Of a stretch of 64,000 bases of DNA, positions 40,362 through 48,969 are shown piece by piece. Both the position numbers and the translations under genes were made by a program. The stretch comes from Halovenus halobia (GTDB taxonomy: Archaea; Halobacteriota; Halobacteria; Halobacteriales; Haloarculaceae): positions 682,001 through 746,000 of the forward strand of contig NZ_JBLKOA010000001.1 in assembly GCF_051414135.1 (NCBI RefSeq). The letters run 5' to 3'. The notes under the pieces were generated by a model. The model saw nothing but the letters and a program-made list of their open reading frames with translations, ran no database searches and was not told where the DNA came from. Position 1 is the first letter of the stretch. Each line of letters opens with the position of its first letter.

Positions 40362-40422
40362 CCACGTTTTTCGCGAGTGGTTCCGAGCGTAGCGAGTGAC
40401 CCGAGCGAGAAAAAGGTGGTCG
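40362..40422 (+). repeat. Palindromic intergenic repeat, copy B
   Basis: About 61 bases with ends CCACGTTTTTC and GAAAAAGGTGGTCG and a GAGCGTAGCGAG core. It matches the reverse strand of copy A (28858-28919) with a few substitutions and small indels. It lies between the two copies of the etfA 3' end. Confidence 0.65.
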
Positions 40423-40428
40423 CGTATT

Positions 40429-40482
40429 GTGGACGACCTCTTCGACGTGGTGCCGGCACTGACCGAAGAGTTCGGCGGGTAA
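40429..40482 (+). repeat. 54-bp direct repeat, copy 2 (orphan etfA 3' end)
   Basis: Identical to 40224-40277 including the stop codon, but not preceded by any etfA reading frame. It abuts palindromic repeat copy B (6 bases away) and is followed by its own T-run. Confidence 0.9.
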
Positions 40483-40760
40483 GTTCGGATTACAGTTACG
40501 GAGCGGTTTTTTATGCTCTGTTAAAATGTTTAATCAGTGCTATTTTTTCAGCATCTTGCTGAATACAGAGCGCGTATTTGCACGAGCAAATGGTCTGATT
40601 GAGAGTAATACGAGTGCTCAGTACAGACAAACCACTGACTGCTCCAAGCAAGGATTCGGCGATTTCACAAAGTGACTATATCCCGGGCATATGAGGTCGT
40701 CTGGTGAGTTTCGGAAGAAAATAATGTTCTTGGATTTGTGCTATATATGAAGTATAGCTG

Positions 40761-41189
40761 TTATGAACCTGAATCTTCGCAGTTGCTTTTAACAACTTTC
40801 AGATCGAGTCCTGTCTCAGCAGGTGATATAACCCAGTTTCTGGCTCGCTCACACTCATCTTCATTCTCGGTAACCTCCCATTCCACTGTCTTTTCGGGTC
40901 TTGGGGTAACATCATCAATGACTAACTCCATTTCGTACGTCCCAGGTGGGACGGAGAATTCCGTTCTATATGCCATCCCTGCTGCCACCGTTTTGACTCT
41001 CGACCGGTGAAAATCGTCGTCATCAGGGTGATTGAATTCCACATACGTGTCTTGTGGCTCGTTTGTAGCATTAAGAATAGTTACGACAATAGTGACATCA
41101 GAGTCTAATATTGATGAGCAACCAGCAAGTGGAACCAATGCCCCAGCACTCCCAGCAATGAGACGACGGCGGGTGATGAGTTCTGTCAT
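40761..41189 (-). CDS. Tat-exported lipoprotein, hypothetical
   Basis: A 142-residue protein with twin-arginine motif and lipobox (TRRRLIAGSAGALVPLAGCS), so lipid-anchored at the outer face. The mature part is a single beta-sandwich-like domain (TIVVTILNATNEPQDTYVEF, then TEFSVPPGTYEMELVIDD), resembling small haloarchaeal secreted Ig-like domains. Base composition is lower in GC than surrounding genes. The function is unknown and it stands alone. Confidence 0.75.
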   Translation of the reverse strand: MTELITRRRLIAGSAGALVPLAGCSSILDSDVTIVVTILNATNEPQDTYVEFNHPDDDDFHRSRVKTVAAGMAYRTEFSVPPGTYEMELVIDDVTPRPEKTVEWEVTENEDECERARNWVISPAETGLDLKVVKSNCEDSGS

Positions 41190-41500
41190 GAAAACTTCAT
41201 TCCACCTATTATAGTAAGTATTTTGTGTGTAATAATCGGACTGATCTAACTATTTTTACAAGGACGCTGACCGATACGCGCGATGTATCTCAAATGGGTA
41301 TCCGAGTACCTCGCTGAATTGGAAGAAATCACAGTGGTCAATATGCAAGTTTAGTGAGCAGTTAGTTCAGTGTCGAGGTGGTGAAAGAAAGCACGGCGCT
41401 ATGCTGAACTCACGCTCTGTATCTCGCATCCCGATCCTATCAGTTATTAAGGATTTGAACAGAGCAATTTTTTAGAAACGGCCCGGCAAAAATTGACGAG
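41190..41500. other. AT-rich intergenic stretch without a supported gene
   Basis: About 310 bases between two minus-strand genes. A 23-codon plus-strand frame (41283-41354) starts MYLKWVSEYLAELEEITVVN and could be a scrap of an older gene, but is too short to call. The rest holds the lipoprotein's promoter DNA and the 3' end of the transducer transcript. Confidence 0.35.
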
Positions 41501-43843
41501 TCAGTCGTCGGCTGCTTCTGCTGTTTCGGGCTCCGTCTCGGCATCAGCGTCAGTCTCGAACTGTGCTGCAAGTTCGCCGAGCCGTTCGGCACGTTGTGAG
41601 AGTGAGTCGGCGCTGGCGGATATCTGCTCGATGGCGCTGGTCTGTTCTTCAGCAGCGGCGGAGACATTCTGCGATTCTGTCGCCGTGCGGTCGCTGACCT
41701 CGCTCGCCTCTTCGACCATCTCGACAACGCTCTGGGTCGACTGCGCCTGCTCGTCGGTCGCGTCGTTGATCGACTGAATCCCCGAGTTGGCGGCGTCGAT
41801 CTTCTCAGCAATCGATTCGAGCGTGCCGACGGTGTCGTCGACCGCGTCACGACCCTCCTCAATCTCGTCACGCATGTCGAACATATCCTCTGCAACAGAT
41901 TCCGTCGAGCCTTCGACTGAACTGACAACCTCCTCAACTTCCTGCGTCGCCTCGGCAGTCTCTTCAGCGAGACTTTTGATTTCGTCAGCAACGACAGCGA
42001 ATCCTTCGCCCGCCTCGCCCGCGCGGGCGGCCTCGATGGAGGCGTTGAGCGCAAGCATGTTCGTCTGCTCTGCGATTTCGTCGATCAACTCGACGATCTC
42101 ACCAATGCGGTGCACTTCGGACTGGAGCCCCTCCATCTCCGTTGCCGTCTCGACAGCTTTGTCTTCGATCTGTTCCATCTTGGCGATGGTTTCGGTGGCG
42201 GTCTCCATGCTCTGCTCGCCTTCCTCTGCGGCTTCCATCGAGCGTTCAGCCACCTCCCGAGAGGAGGACGCAATCTCCTCGACGGTCGCAGAGAGGCTGT
42301 TCATCTCTTCAGCCGCGCGGGTGAGTTTCTCGCTTTGGGTGTCTGCGCCCGCAGAAATTTCTTCGATACTGTCTGCGACCTCCGTACTGGAGCGACGAAT
42401 TTCGCCGGTCGAATCAGTCACTTCCGTACTCTTGTCATCGACCTCGGTCGCAAGTGACTGAATCTGGAGAACGAGCGTTTCGATATCGCTGAGCATGTCG
42501 TTGACCGAAGCTCCGATTTCGGCCATCGCTTCACTCTCGCTGTCGGTATCGAGTCGCCGAGTGAGGTCACCGTCGGCGGCCGCACGAATCCCTTTCTGAT
42601 ACTCTTGGGCTTTGGTTTCGAGATGACTGCTGAGCGCCTCGGCTTCCTCTTTGGCTTGCTGGGCCTGGAGTTGTGCCTGTTCAGCTTCCTCACGAGCGGA
42701 TTCAGCCTCGGCCGCCTGCTCTTCGACTTCAGTGAGTTGCTCGCCGAGTGTATCCCGAATCCGGACAAATGCCGCTGCAAGACCCCCAAATTCGTCGGTT
42801 CGGGACCGTTCGATATCGATATCCAGATTGCCGTCTTCGATCTCCGTCGCGTAGGTTGTCATCCGGTCGAGTGAGTTGTTGATGTCGCGGGTAATCGCTG
42901 CGCCGACAGCAACCAATCCGACGACAGCAATAGCAATGAGCAACAACAGGTCACGGGAGACGCTCTGGGCGGTCGCAAAGATAGTATCTGTTGGGCCGGT
43001 GGCGATGACCGACCAGCGTGCACCCTCGACTGGGGCAGAGGCGACGATCATCTCAGTCTCGTTGTCTTGCTCAGTGTCGGTCGTAACGCGGTCGATTCGG
43101 GTCTCCGTGTTCGCAACGGTGATGAATTCGAGATCGTCGGCGAGGAAGTGTTTTTGGGTAATCTCGCCGAGGTTCTGTGAAAGCACGACAGTGCCGTCTT
43201 CGTGAGTTACGACCTGGATGCTCCCACCCTCGATTGGAGATTCGAGCAGTTGACTGCGTTCCTGCAGATTGACAACTACCACGATTGCCTTCGATTGGTC
43301 GCTCAGGGCGAGCGATGTGAAGCCAATTTCTTTGTCCCCATCAGCCTCGTAGGGTTGGAAGGGAAGTGCGTCGCTGGGCGTTAGCGCGACTGGGTCAACC
43401 GCCCACGGGTACTCCCCGCGCTCGAAATCTTTCCCGTCCCAGTCTGGGTCGGTGCTGGTAATCACTTCTGTGTTTTCGAGGTCCACGTAGTGAATCGCCT
43501 CGACAGTTTCGGGAAGCCGTATCAGTTCGGTATCGAGTTCGCGCTGTCTACGGTCTTCGCTCCACGTCGAGAGATTCTGAACAGAAGAGAGTCGGCGAGC
43601 GTCGCCACGGCGTTGCTTGATGAACAGGTCGATGCCCGCGGCTTCTCGCTCGGCGGAATCTGCGAGTCGTTGCTCGGCGTTTGCCTCGATATCAGCCTGC
43701 ACCGACGTGAACGTGAAGTAGCCGACACCGACCAACAGAACGGTCACTATCAGAATTGCAACGCCAATTTTTAGGGCGTATCGACCGCGAATTCGGTCGT
43801 ACACCTTTCTAAAACCTCCTCGAATACGATCCAATCCTGCCAT
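41501..43843 (-). CDS. Membrane methyl-accepting transducer with dCache-type sensor
   Basis: A 780-residue transducer. A first transmembrane helix (about residues 26-48, IGVAILIVTVLLVGVGYFTF) is followed by an extracellular sensor of about 240 residues with a Cache-like layout (DLENTEVITSTDPDWDG, IGFTSLALSDQSKAIVVVVN) and a second helix (about 296-318). HAMP and the long cytoplasmic coiled coil come next, with the conserved tip QTNMLALNASIEAARAGEAG and GFAVVADEIKSLAEE. An acidic tail (DADAETEPETAEAADD) ends it. Cache sensors commonly bind amino acids or organic acids. The tail lacks the Trp-acidic motifs seen in the soluble transducer at 6-7.6 kb. Confidence 0.95.
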   Translation of the reverse strand: MAGLDRIRGGFRKVYDRIRGRYALKIGVAILIVTVLLVGVGYFTFTSVQADIEANAEQRLADSAEREAAGIDLFIKQRRGDARRLSSVQNLSTWSEDRRQRELDTELIRLPETVEAIHYVDLENTEVITSTDPDWDGKDFERGEYPWAVDPVALTPSDALPFQPYEADGDKEIGFTSLALSDQSKAIVVVVNLQERSQLLESPIEGGSIQVVTHEDGTVVLSQNLGEITQKHFLADDLEFITVANTETRIDRVTTDTEQDNETEMIVASAPVEGARWSVIATGPTDTIFATAQSVSRDLLLLIAIAVVGLVAVGAAITRDINNSLDRMTTYATEIEDGNLDIDIERSRTDEFGGLAAAFVRIRDTLGEQLTEVEEQAAEAESAREEAEQAQLQAQQAKEEAEALSSHLETKAQEYQKGIRAAADGDLTRRLDTDSESEAMAEIGASVNDMLSDIETLVLQIQSLATEVDDKSTEVTDSTGEIRRSSTEVADSIEEISAGADTQSEKLTRAAEEMNSLSATVEEIASSSREVAERSMEAAEEGEQSMETATETIAKMEQIEDKAVETATEMEGLQSEVHRIGEIVELIDEIAEQTNMLALNASIEAARAGEAGEGFAVVADEIKSLAEETAEATQEVEEVVSSVEGSTESVAEDMFDMRDEIEEGRDAVDDTVGTLESIAEKIDAANSGIQSINDATDEQAQSTQSVVEMVEEASEVSDRTATESQNVSAAAEEQTSAIEQISASADSLSQRAERLGELAAQFETDADAETEPETAEAADD

Positions 43844-43925
43844 TGCGCTATCCTATTCTAGACCCATATATAAACGTAATCGCTCAAAATCAGCAGTGAT
43901 AATGTACTCTGGGGCCGGCGCGTGC

Positions 43926-44546
43926 TCACGCCCAGGGATGGCCGCCGGGCCTGTCAGGCCACAGTGGGTACCAGTACTCTCGGTTTTCCTCGACAGTCAT
44001 CTCGCTTTCCAGGACGCCCGAGAGTTTCAGTTCAGTCGACTGGTCGCGTGATTGCTCACCACTTGGAACGAAGGGGTAGAACGTCCCACGCCGGAAGGAG
44101 TAGACCCAGTAGACGTATGACTCCGTCTCAGGGCCAGCGCGGTCAGTCGCCTCGAACGCAAAAACGGCTGCCTGCAAGCGCGAGCCGAATTCTCTGTCGA
44201 TGAGCGTTTTCGAGGCGTAGTGAACACCGGTTACGAGGTCCTCGAATTCCTCAGCTTCGAGCACAATCCACTGGTAGCCATAGCTGTCCTCTCGAAACTC
44301 TGCCAGGGTGCCGGATTCGCCGACAGTAAGAATCTCCCGCACCTCCTCGACTGCGTCACGGAACTCCGTCGATTCGACATCAGCGATACAGAGACCCGCT
44401 TTCCCGGCCGGAACGAACCCCAGGTTGGCCTCCATCGTCAGCGTTGCCGTGCTCATCTCGAAGAGGTCGTCTGGGTCAGCGTCACGAGTCGCCGCCGTCT
44501 CGGCGCTGACGCCGAGTAACTGTCGCACTGCACGAAACAGTCCCAT
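43926..44546 (-). CDS. PspA-associated protein PspAB
   Basis: A 206-residue protein starting MGLFRAVRQLLG. The family-like features are LFEMSTATLTMEANLGFVP, AGLCIADVE and FGSRLQAAVFAFEA. PspAB proteins accompany PspA/Vipp1-type membrane stress proteins in actinobacteria and haloarchaea. No pspA gene is adjacent. ATG 44546 is chosen over ATG 44585 because the GLF start is the family norm. It is divergent from a small coiled-coil gene. Confidence 0.68.
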   Translation of the reverse strand: MGLFRAVRQLLGVSAETAATRDADPDDLFEMSTATLTMEANLGFVPAGKAGLCIADVESTEFRDAVEEVREILTVGESGTLAEFREDSYGYQWIVLEAEEFEDLVTGVHYASKTLIDREFGSRLQAAVFAFEATDRAGPETESYVYWVYSFRRGTFYPFVPSGEQSRDQSTELKLSGVLESEMTVEENREYWYPLWPDRPGGHPWA

Positions 44547-44635
44547 GTCCGAGCGTTCGACAGAGAGCGTAATGAATCCACCCATCGAGTGGGTGGGCCA
44601 AAAGTTGAAACAAGTCCGGACCGAGAGAGGCGTAT

Positions 44636-44992
44636 ATGCCCACGCGGAGTAACAAACACATCAAGAAATTCAACCAACTGGTCGACGTGTACGAGCCCGA
44701 CGGGGTCGACCCTATCGAGACGGTTAGCTCCCGCGAGCACGCCGCCCTCGAACAGCGACAGGAGGAACTCGCAGAGCACCGAGCGCGCGTCGAAGCCCTC
44801 GGCGTGGGGGAGTTTTTCGACGAGGAGCGCGAGCGCGAAATTCGAGACAGCGAGAGCCACCCCGACCCGGCGGCAGTCGCCGAGTCACAGCGTGACGAGA
44901 TGCTCGACAGACTCGACTCCATCGAGGACGCGCTGGCGGAGGCACTCGACGGCGGTGCGGTGCTCGATACGGACGAAACGCTGGACTGGTAA
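44636..44992 (+). CDS. Small acidic coiled-coil protein, hypothetical
   Basis: A 118-residue protein with long charged helices (AALEQRQEELAEHRARVEAL; QRDEMLDRLDSIEDALAEAL). No cysteine, no membrane segment and no known domain. It is 90 bases divergent from the PspAB gene and 36 bases upstream of nmd3 on the same strand, so it may be cotranscribed with nmd3. Confidence 0.7.
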   Translation: MPTRSNKHIKKFNQLVDVYEPDGVDPIETVSSREHAALEQRQEELAEHRARVEALGVGEFFDEEREREIRDSESHPDPAAVAESQRDEMLDRLDSIEDALAEALDGGAVLDTDETLDW

Positions 44993-45028
44993 CGTGGTGT
45001 TTACAAGCGCGAGCGGTCTATCAGTGAT

Positions 45029-46123
45029 ATGAGCCGGTCCGGAGCCTTCTGTCCGCGGTGTGGTTCGGAGATCGTCCGGGAGACGGAGCTTCCGGACCAA
45101 GCCGACGGACGACTATGTGACGATTGTTATCTGAAACAGTACGACCTCGTTGACGCACCCGACCGAATCGAGATTACTGTCTGTGCGCAGTGTGGCGCTG
45201 TCGACCGCGGCAACCGATGGGTCGACATCGGGGCCGACGATTACACCGATATCGCAATTGACGAAATAACTGACGCGCTCTCTATCCACGTCGACGCGAG
45301 CAGTATCTCCTGGCAAGTCGCGCCTGAACAGGTCGACCCGACGACAATCAAGATGCACGTCCAGTTTTCGGGTGTCCTGCGCGAGACACCACTGACTGAG
45401 GAACTGACTGTGCCGGTCAAAATTGGCCGCGCAACTTGCAAGCGCTGTGGCAGGATTGCTGGTGGCTCCTACGCTGGCGTTGTCCAGTTGCGCGGGGTCG
45501 ACAGAGAGCCGACCGAAGACGAGAAAGACCGAACCAAAGAGATTGCACACAACCTCGTCGACGAACTCGAAGACAAGGGGGACCGGGAGGCGTTCGTGAC
45601 CGAAATCAACGAGGTCCAGGGGGGACTGGATATTCGCCTGTCGACGACGCGGTTAGGCGAGCAAATCGCGCGCCAGGTGACGGAGGAACTGGGTGGAGAG
45701 TTCACCGACCACGAAACGCTCGTCACCGAAGACGACGACGGCAACGAGCTGTACCGCGTAACCTTCGCCGTTCGCCTGCCGCCGTATCACCCGGGTGAAA
45801 TTGTCGACCCGGGTGACGGAGAGGGGCCGGTACTGGTCGAAAGCGCCCGAGAGACGATGCGAGGCACGCGGCTGAAGACTCACGAACCCTACCAGACGCC
45901 CTTCGAGGACGGAACCGCACCCGAAGGGACGCGACTGGGCTGGCGTGAGGACGCTCAGGAGACGACACTGGTCGCTGTCGAGGATGAGCATGCGGTTCAG
46001 GTTCTCGACCCAGAAACCTACGAGACGAAGTCGGTTGCTCGCCCGCCGGAGCTAGAGACAGACCGTGACACCGTAGAAGTATTCCGTGGCAATGGCACGC
46101 TGTACATCCTTCCTGAGGAGTAA
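45029..46123 (+). CDS. nmd3: NMD3-like ribosome-associated protein
   Basis: A 364-residue archaeal NMD3. Two N-terminal zinc ribbons are visible (CPRCG with CDDC; CAQCG with CKRCG). The eIF5A-like and ribosome-binding parts follow (GGLDIRLSTTRLGEQIARQV, VTFAVRLPPYHPGEIVDPGD). In eukaryotes NMD3 escorts the 60S subunit; in archaea it is thought to act in large-subunit maturation. A run of seven T residues follows 15 bases after the stop. Confidence 0.92.
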   Translation: MSRSGAFCPRCGSEIVRETELPDQADGRLCDDCYLKQYDLVDAPDRIEITVCAQCGAVDRGNRWVDIGADDYTDIAIDEITDALSIHVDASSISWQVAPEQVDPTTIKMHVQFSGVLRETPLTEELTVPVKIGRATCKRCGRIAGGSYAGVVQLRGVDREPTEDEKDRTKEIAHNLVDELEDKGDREAFVTEINEVQGGLDIRLSTTRLGEQIARQVTEELGGEFTDHETLVTEDDDGNELYRVTFAVRLPPYHPGEIVDPGDGEGPVLVESARETMRGTRLKTHEPYQTPFEDGTAPEGTRLGWREDAQETTLVAVEDEHAVQVLDPETYETKSVARPPELETDRDTVEVFRGNGTLYILPEE

Positions 46124-46138
46124 GGCGGGTCATAACCC

Positions 46139-46145
46139 TTTTTTT
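46139..46145 (+). terminator. T-tract after nmd3
   Basis: Seven consecutive T residues, between the nmd3 stop (46123) and the mscS-like start (46168). It probably ends the nmd3 transcript, which makes the downstream gene independently transcribed. Confidence 0.4.
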
Positions 46146-46167
46146 CTGTGGGAGTCTCTGAACCTCC

Positions 46168-47175
46168 ATGGCAGTGCCGCGACTGGTGTTGAGTGTTTTC
46201 AGCGGGGCCAGTCCAATCAGCCGCCCTGAGTGGCTCCCGGCTCAGGTTCCAAACGCTGCAGTAGAGCTTGGTGCCTCCCTGCTTGTTGTCGTACTGACGT
46301 GGGCGAGTGCACGAGTACTTGTTCGCATCTTTAGCCGTCGCATCGCACAGTTTGTCAGTCGGCCGAGTCTCACCCGCGTCTCGCTTGCAGCGATTCGGCT
46401 TGGCGTCTATGCCTTCGGGCTCTTGACACTGTTGCGCATCAACGGCCTCGATTTGGGCAATATCGCGCTGTCGGTGACAGTATTCTCAGCCGTGGTCGGT
46501 GTCATTCTCGCACCGATTGTCGGCAGTGTCATCAGCGGTGTCTTTCTGCTGGCCGACCAACCGTACGAAATCGGGGATATGATCGAACTCCCGGACCAAG
46601 GGCAGGGGACACGGGGCTTCGTCGACGATATCACACTTCGATACACCAAGGTATTCACACTGGATAATACATTTCTGGTCGTTCCAAACGGCGAGATGCG
46701 CTCACGGGACGTTATCAACTACTCCGCCGAGGACACGCGCGTCCGACTTGGCCTTGATGTCTTGATCACCTACGAAAGCGATGTGAAGACGGCACGGAAC
46801 AAAATCGAAGCGAGCGCGCGGCATGTGGACGACGTTATCTCGGGCGGGCCACGAATCCGCGTCGGCGGCGCGCGCTACCCGGCGGGCCCGGACTGTCTCA
46901 TCAGCGAGTTCGGCGACCACGGGGTGTTGCTCCGACTGCGCTACTGGGCAACGGAGCCGTACCGCCTCCAGACAGTCCGCTCGAAGGTCCAGACCAACAT
47001 CTGGGATACGTTGCAGGACGAAGAGAACGTCGAGTTTGCCTACCCGCACTCACACATGGTGTTCGACGATACCAGCGGTCAACTACAGGTGGGCATCGGC
47101 GAGGGGAATACACGATACGAAGACGGCCCGGCGACGCGGATTGATACCGATACCGACCCAGAGGGACCGAACTGA
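46168..47175 (+). CDS. MscS-family mechanosensitive ion channel
   Basis: A 335-residue small-conductance channel. Three transmembrane helices (about 32-52, 75-95 and 100-135; the pore helix region reads VVGVILAPIVGSVISGVF) are followed by the beta domain (LADQPYEIGDMIELP, FVDDITLRYTKV, VVPNGEMRSRDVINYS) and the C-terminal vestibule. It opens under membrane tension to release solutes on hypo-osmotic shock, which matters for a halophile. It ends in an acidic tail. Confidence 0.93.
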   Translation: MAVPRLVLSVFSGASPISRPEWLPAQVPNAAVELGASLLVVVLTWASARVLVRIFSRRIAQFVSRPSLTRVSLAAIRLGVYAFGLLTLLRINGLDLGNIALSVTVFSAVVGVILAPIVGSVISGVFLLADQPYEIGDMIELPDQGQGTRGFVDDITLRYTKVFTLDNTFLVVPNGEMRSRDVINYSAEDTRVRLGLDVLITYESDVKTARNKIEASARHVDDVISGGPRIRVGGARYPAGPDCLISEFGDHGVLLRLRYWATEPYRLQTVRSKVQTNIWDTLQDEENVEFAYPHSHMVFDDTSGQLQVGIGEGNTRYEDGPATRIDTDTDPEGPN

Positions 47176-47263
47176 GTTACACCAGCGTCGTCTTGTCTTT
47201 ATCATGTGACCCGCTACCACCAGTCTCGCGGGGATTTACATACACAGGGGGCCTAGCACAGAT

Positions 47264-47548
47264 GTGACAGAAGACAATGGGCACAAGAATCTCCGGATGC
47301 CCAACGACAATGAACTGTTTGCTGTCGTAGAGAGCCACGACGGTGGCAATCACGTCAGCCTGCAGTGCGAAGACGGTGAACGACGAATGGGACGTATCCC
47401 AGGACGCATGAAATATCGCGTCTGGATCGAAAAAGGCGATGTCGTGCTGGTCGAACCCTGGGACTGGCAAGACGAGAAAGGCGACATCGAGTGGCGATAC
47501 GACAGCCAGGCCGCCGACCAACTTCGACGCGAAGGCCACATCGAATAA
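47264..47548 (+). CDS. Translation initiation factor aIF-1A
   Basis: A 94-residue protein with GTG start (TEDNGHKNLRMPNDNELFA). The S1-like OB-fold shows VSLQCEDGERRMGRIPGRM, RVWIEKGDVVLVEPWDWQDE and the C-terminal helix DQLRREGHIE. It binds the ribosomal A site during initiation. Haloarchaea often have more than one aIF-1A; this copy is at the short end. An ATG at 47262 is out of frame. Confidence 0.93.
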   Translation: MTEDNGHKNLRMPNDNELFAVVESHDGGNHVSLQCEDGERRMGRIPGRMKYRVWIEKGDVVLVEPWDWQDEKGDIEWRYDSQAADQLRREGHIE

Positions 47549-47654
47549 TCGACGATTTTTCTGCGTTTTCTCGGTGGTGAGCCGCAGGCTCGTTGCTTCG
47601 ACAGAGTTTCGACAAACACGTCTCGCGTGAACTGATGGGACAGATGGCCGCGTC

Positions 47655-48275
47655 TTACTCGGCGGTCAACGCTGCGGAGAGGTGGTCTGCTCCCTCTTCG
47701 TGAATGCTCTCGCCGTGGCCGACCAGGATTCGGTCGGCACTCCACTCGCTGAGTTGACTCGGTGGCGTTTCGAGAACCGGGTGGACGCCGAGTGGTTGCC
47801 CGTCGGGCGTAAAGCCCGAAGAAGTTCCGACCGCCTCGGGGACGACCAGCGTATCCATCGGTTCGCTGTACAGAATCGCCTCTTCCCAGTCGTCGGTGTC
47901 GGTGAGTTTGTGCAGTTCGTAACTCGTACCCGGAAGCTCGTCGGTGAGTAATTCGGCGTCACCGTCGCGTTTTTTCCGTCCCAACGTCATCCACTCGGGC
48001 ATGTACACCGAAACGTCGTGACGGCTGGCGACAGCGGCCGAGTCACGCGTGTGGCGGTCTTGGAGGACGACGACGCCCGTCACTGTCCCGAGCGAGGCCA
48101 GTCGGTTATCCAGTTCGTCGGCGTCGACCGGGTCGACAACCCAGACGCCATTCTCGGTCGAGAGTGCGTGGCTGGCCCGATGTGGCTTCTCGTCTGGATA
48201 CGCAATCCAACTGAATCCGTCACTCCATTCGGTCAGGGCGTCGAGACTTGGCTCTTCTCCGTTGTCAGTAGCCAT
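47655..48275 (-). CDS. Degenerate metallo-beta-lactamase-like protein
   Basis: A 206-residue protein. The strand order and motifs mimic an MBL fold: GFSWIAYPDEKPHRASHAL, VWVVDPVDADELDNRLASLG, then VVVLQDRHTRDSAAVA where active enzymes have THxHxDH. Most metal ligands are missing (DRHTRDS). Later DTLVVPEAVGTS and ILVGHGESIHEEG correspond to the last MBL strands. It is probably a catalytically dead or altered MBL relative conserved in haloarchaea; the function is unknown. Confidence 0.7.
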   Translation of the reverse strand: MATDNGEEPSLDALTEWSDGFSWIAYPDEKPHRASHALSTENGVWVVDPVDADELDNRLASLGTVTGVVVLQDRHTRDSAAVASRHDVSVYMPEWMTLGRKKRDGDAELLTDELPGTSYELHKLTDTDDWEEAILYSEPMDTLVVPEAVGTSSGFTPDGQPLGVHPVLETPPSQLSEWSADRILVGHGESIHEEGADHLSAALTAE

Positions 48276-48449
48276 ACTTGATTATACACGAGCCACAATT
48301 AAGCGTCTGTGCACTACCTGGGCGAATCGTCCGTGGCCTGTCGGATGTGGCAGTGAACCACTGGTTTCCAAGTCTCGTGCTGACACCACTGTTCGACGAC
48401 AATTTGTTTTATCGAAACTGGTATGTAAATTTAGATTGAAATGTGACGT

Positions 48450-48902
48450 ATGAGGAGGCGCCACCTGCTCTCTGTTGCCGGCGCAACGTTGGGGGCGTCT
48501 GCTGGCTGTCTTCGCAGACTCACGGCCGACCGAGCAGATGGACCACCATCGGTCGATGCACCGACGGTCGAACTAGCTCCGGGCGAGGAGACGATGGCCA
48601 CTGTCACGGCGAGGAACGTGGAATCGATGACAATCAATGTATTCGCCGTGGCAGTAGAGGACAAGCGAGCGACCCGACCAGGGGTCGCGATCAACGATGA
48701 CCATCTCACGCCGACACCGACTAGCGCCGAAGACAGCATGCCTCCAAACTGGTACTGGTCACCGCCGCGAGCGACCGTGACGTACGAGACGCCAATCCGC
48801 GTCCCCACTGACGTTTCCCCGAACACGTACGAATATCCGGTGAATATCTCAAAAGACTCAGATAGAGCGTCGGAGCCGATCAGGGTGCGCGTAACGGCGT
48901 GA
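48450..48902 (+). CDS. Tat-type secreted lipoprotein, hypothetical
   Basis: A 150-residue protein with RRRHLLSVAGATLGASAGC, a twin-arginine signal ending in a lipobox (SAGC). The mature part is beta-rich (TVELAPGEETMATVTARN; ATVTYETPIRVPTDVSPNT) and looks like a small Ig-like extracellular domain. Function unknown. It has its own AT-rich upstream region and lies 67 bases upstream of ychF. Confidence 0.7.
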   Translation: MRRRHLLSVAGATLGASAGCLRRLTADRADGPPSVDAPTVELAPGEETMATVTARNVESMTINVFAVAVEDKRATRPGVAINDDHLTPTPTSAEDSMPPNWYWSPPRATVTYETPIRVPTDVSPNTYEYPVNISKDSDRASEPIRVRVTA

Positions 48903-48969
48903 GAACGGTTCTCTCCCACACCGGAGCCAGATACGTCGGCTTTTATCTGTCCGACGACTCATTCAGGCA

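Larger units (their letters stand above)
40278..40760. other. Intergenic region holding the etfA 3'-end duplication
   Basis: No gene is supported. From left to right: a T-run at 40297-40301 that may end the etfBA transcript; palindromic repeat copy B; the second 54-bp etfA copy; a second T-run (40507-40512) inside GAGC...GCTC; and then about 240 AT-rich bases towards the lipoprotein gene with no recognisable element. Confidence 0.6.

Noticed and set aside
40377..40562. A 61-codon plus-strand frame running through the repeat and the etfA duplicate
   Set aside because: It reads the duplicated etfA end out of frame and is Arg-rich; it is a by-product of the repeats.
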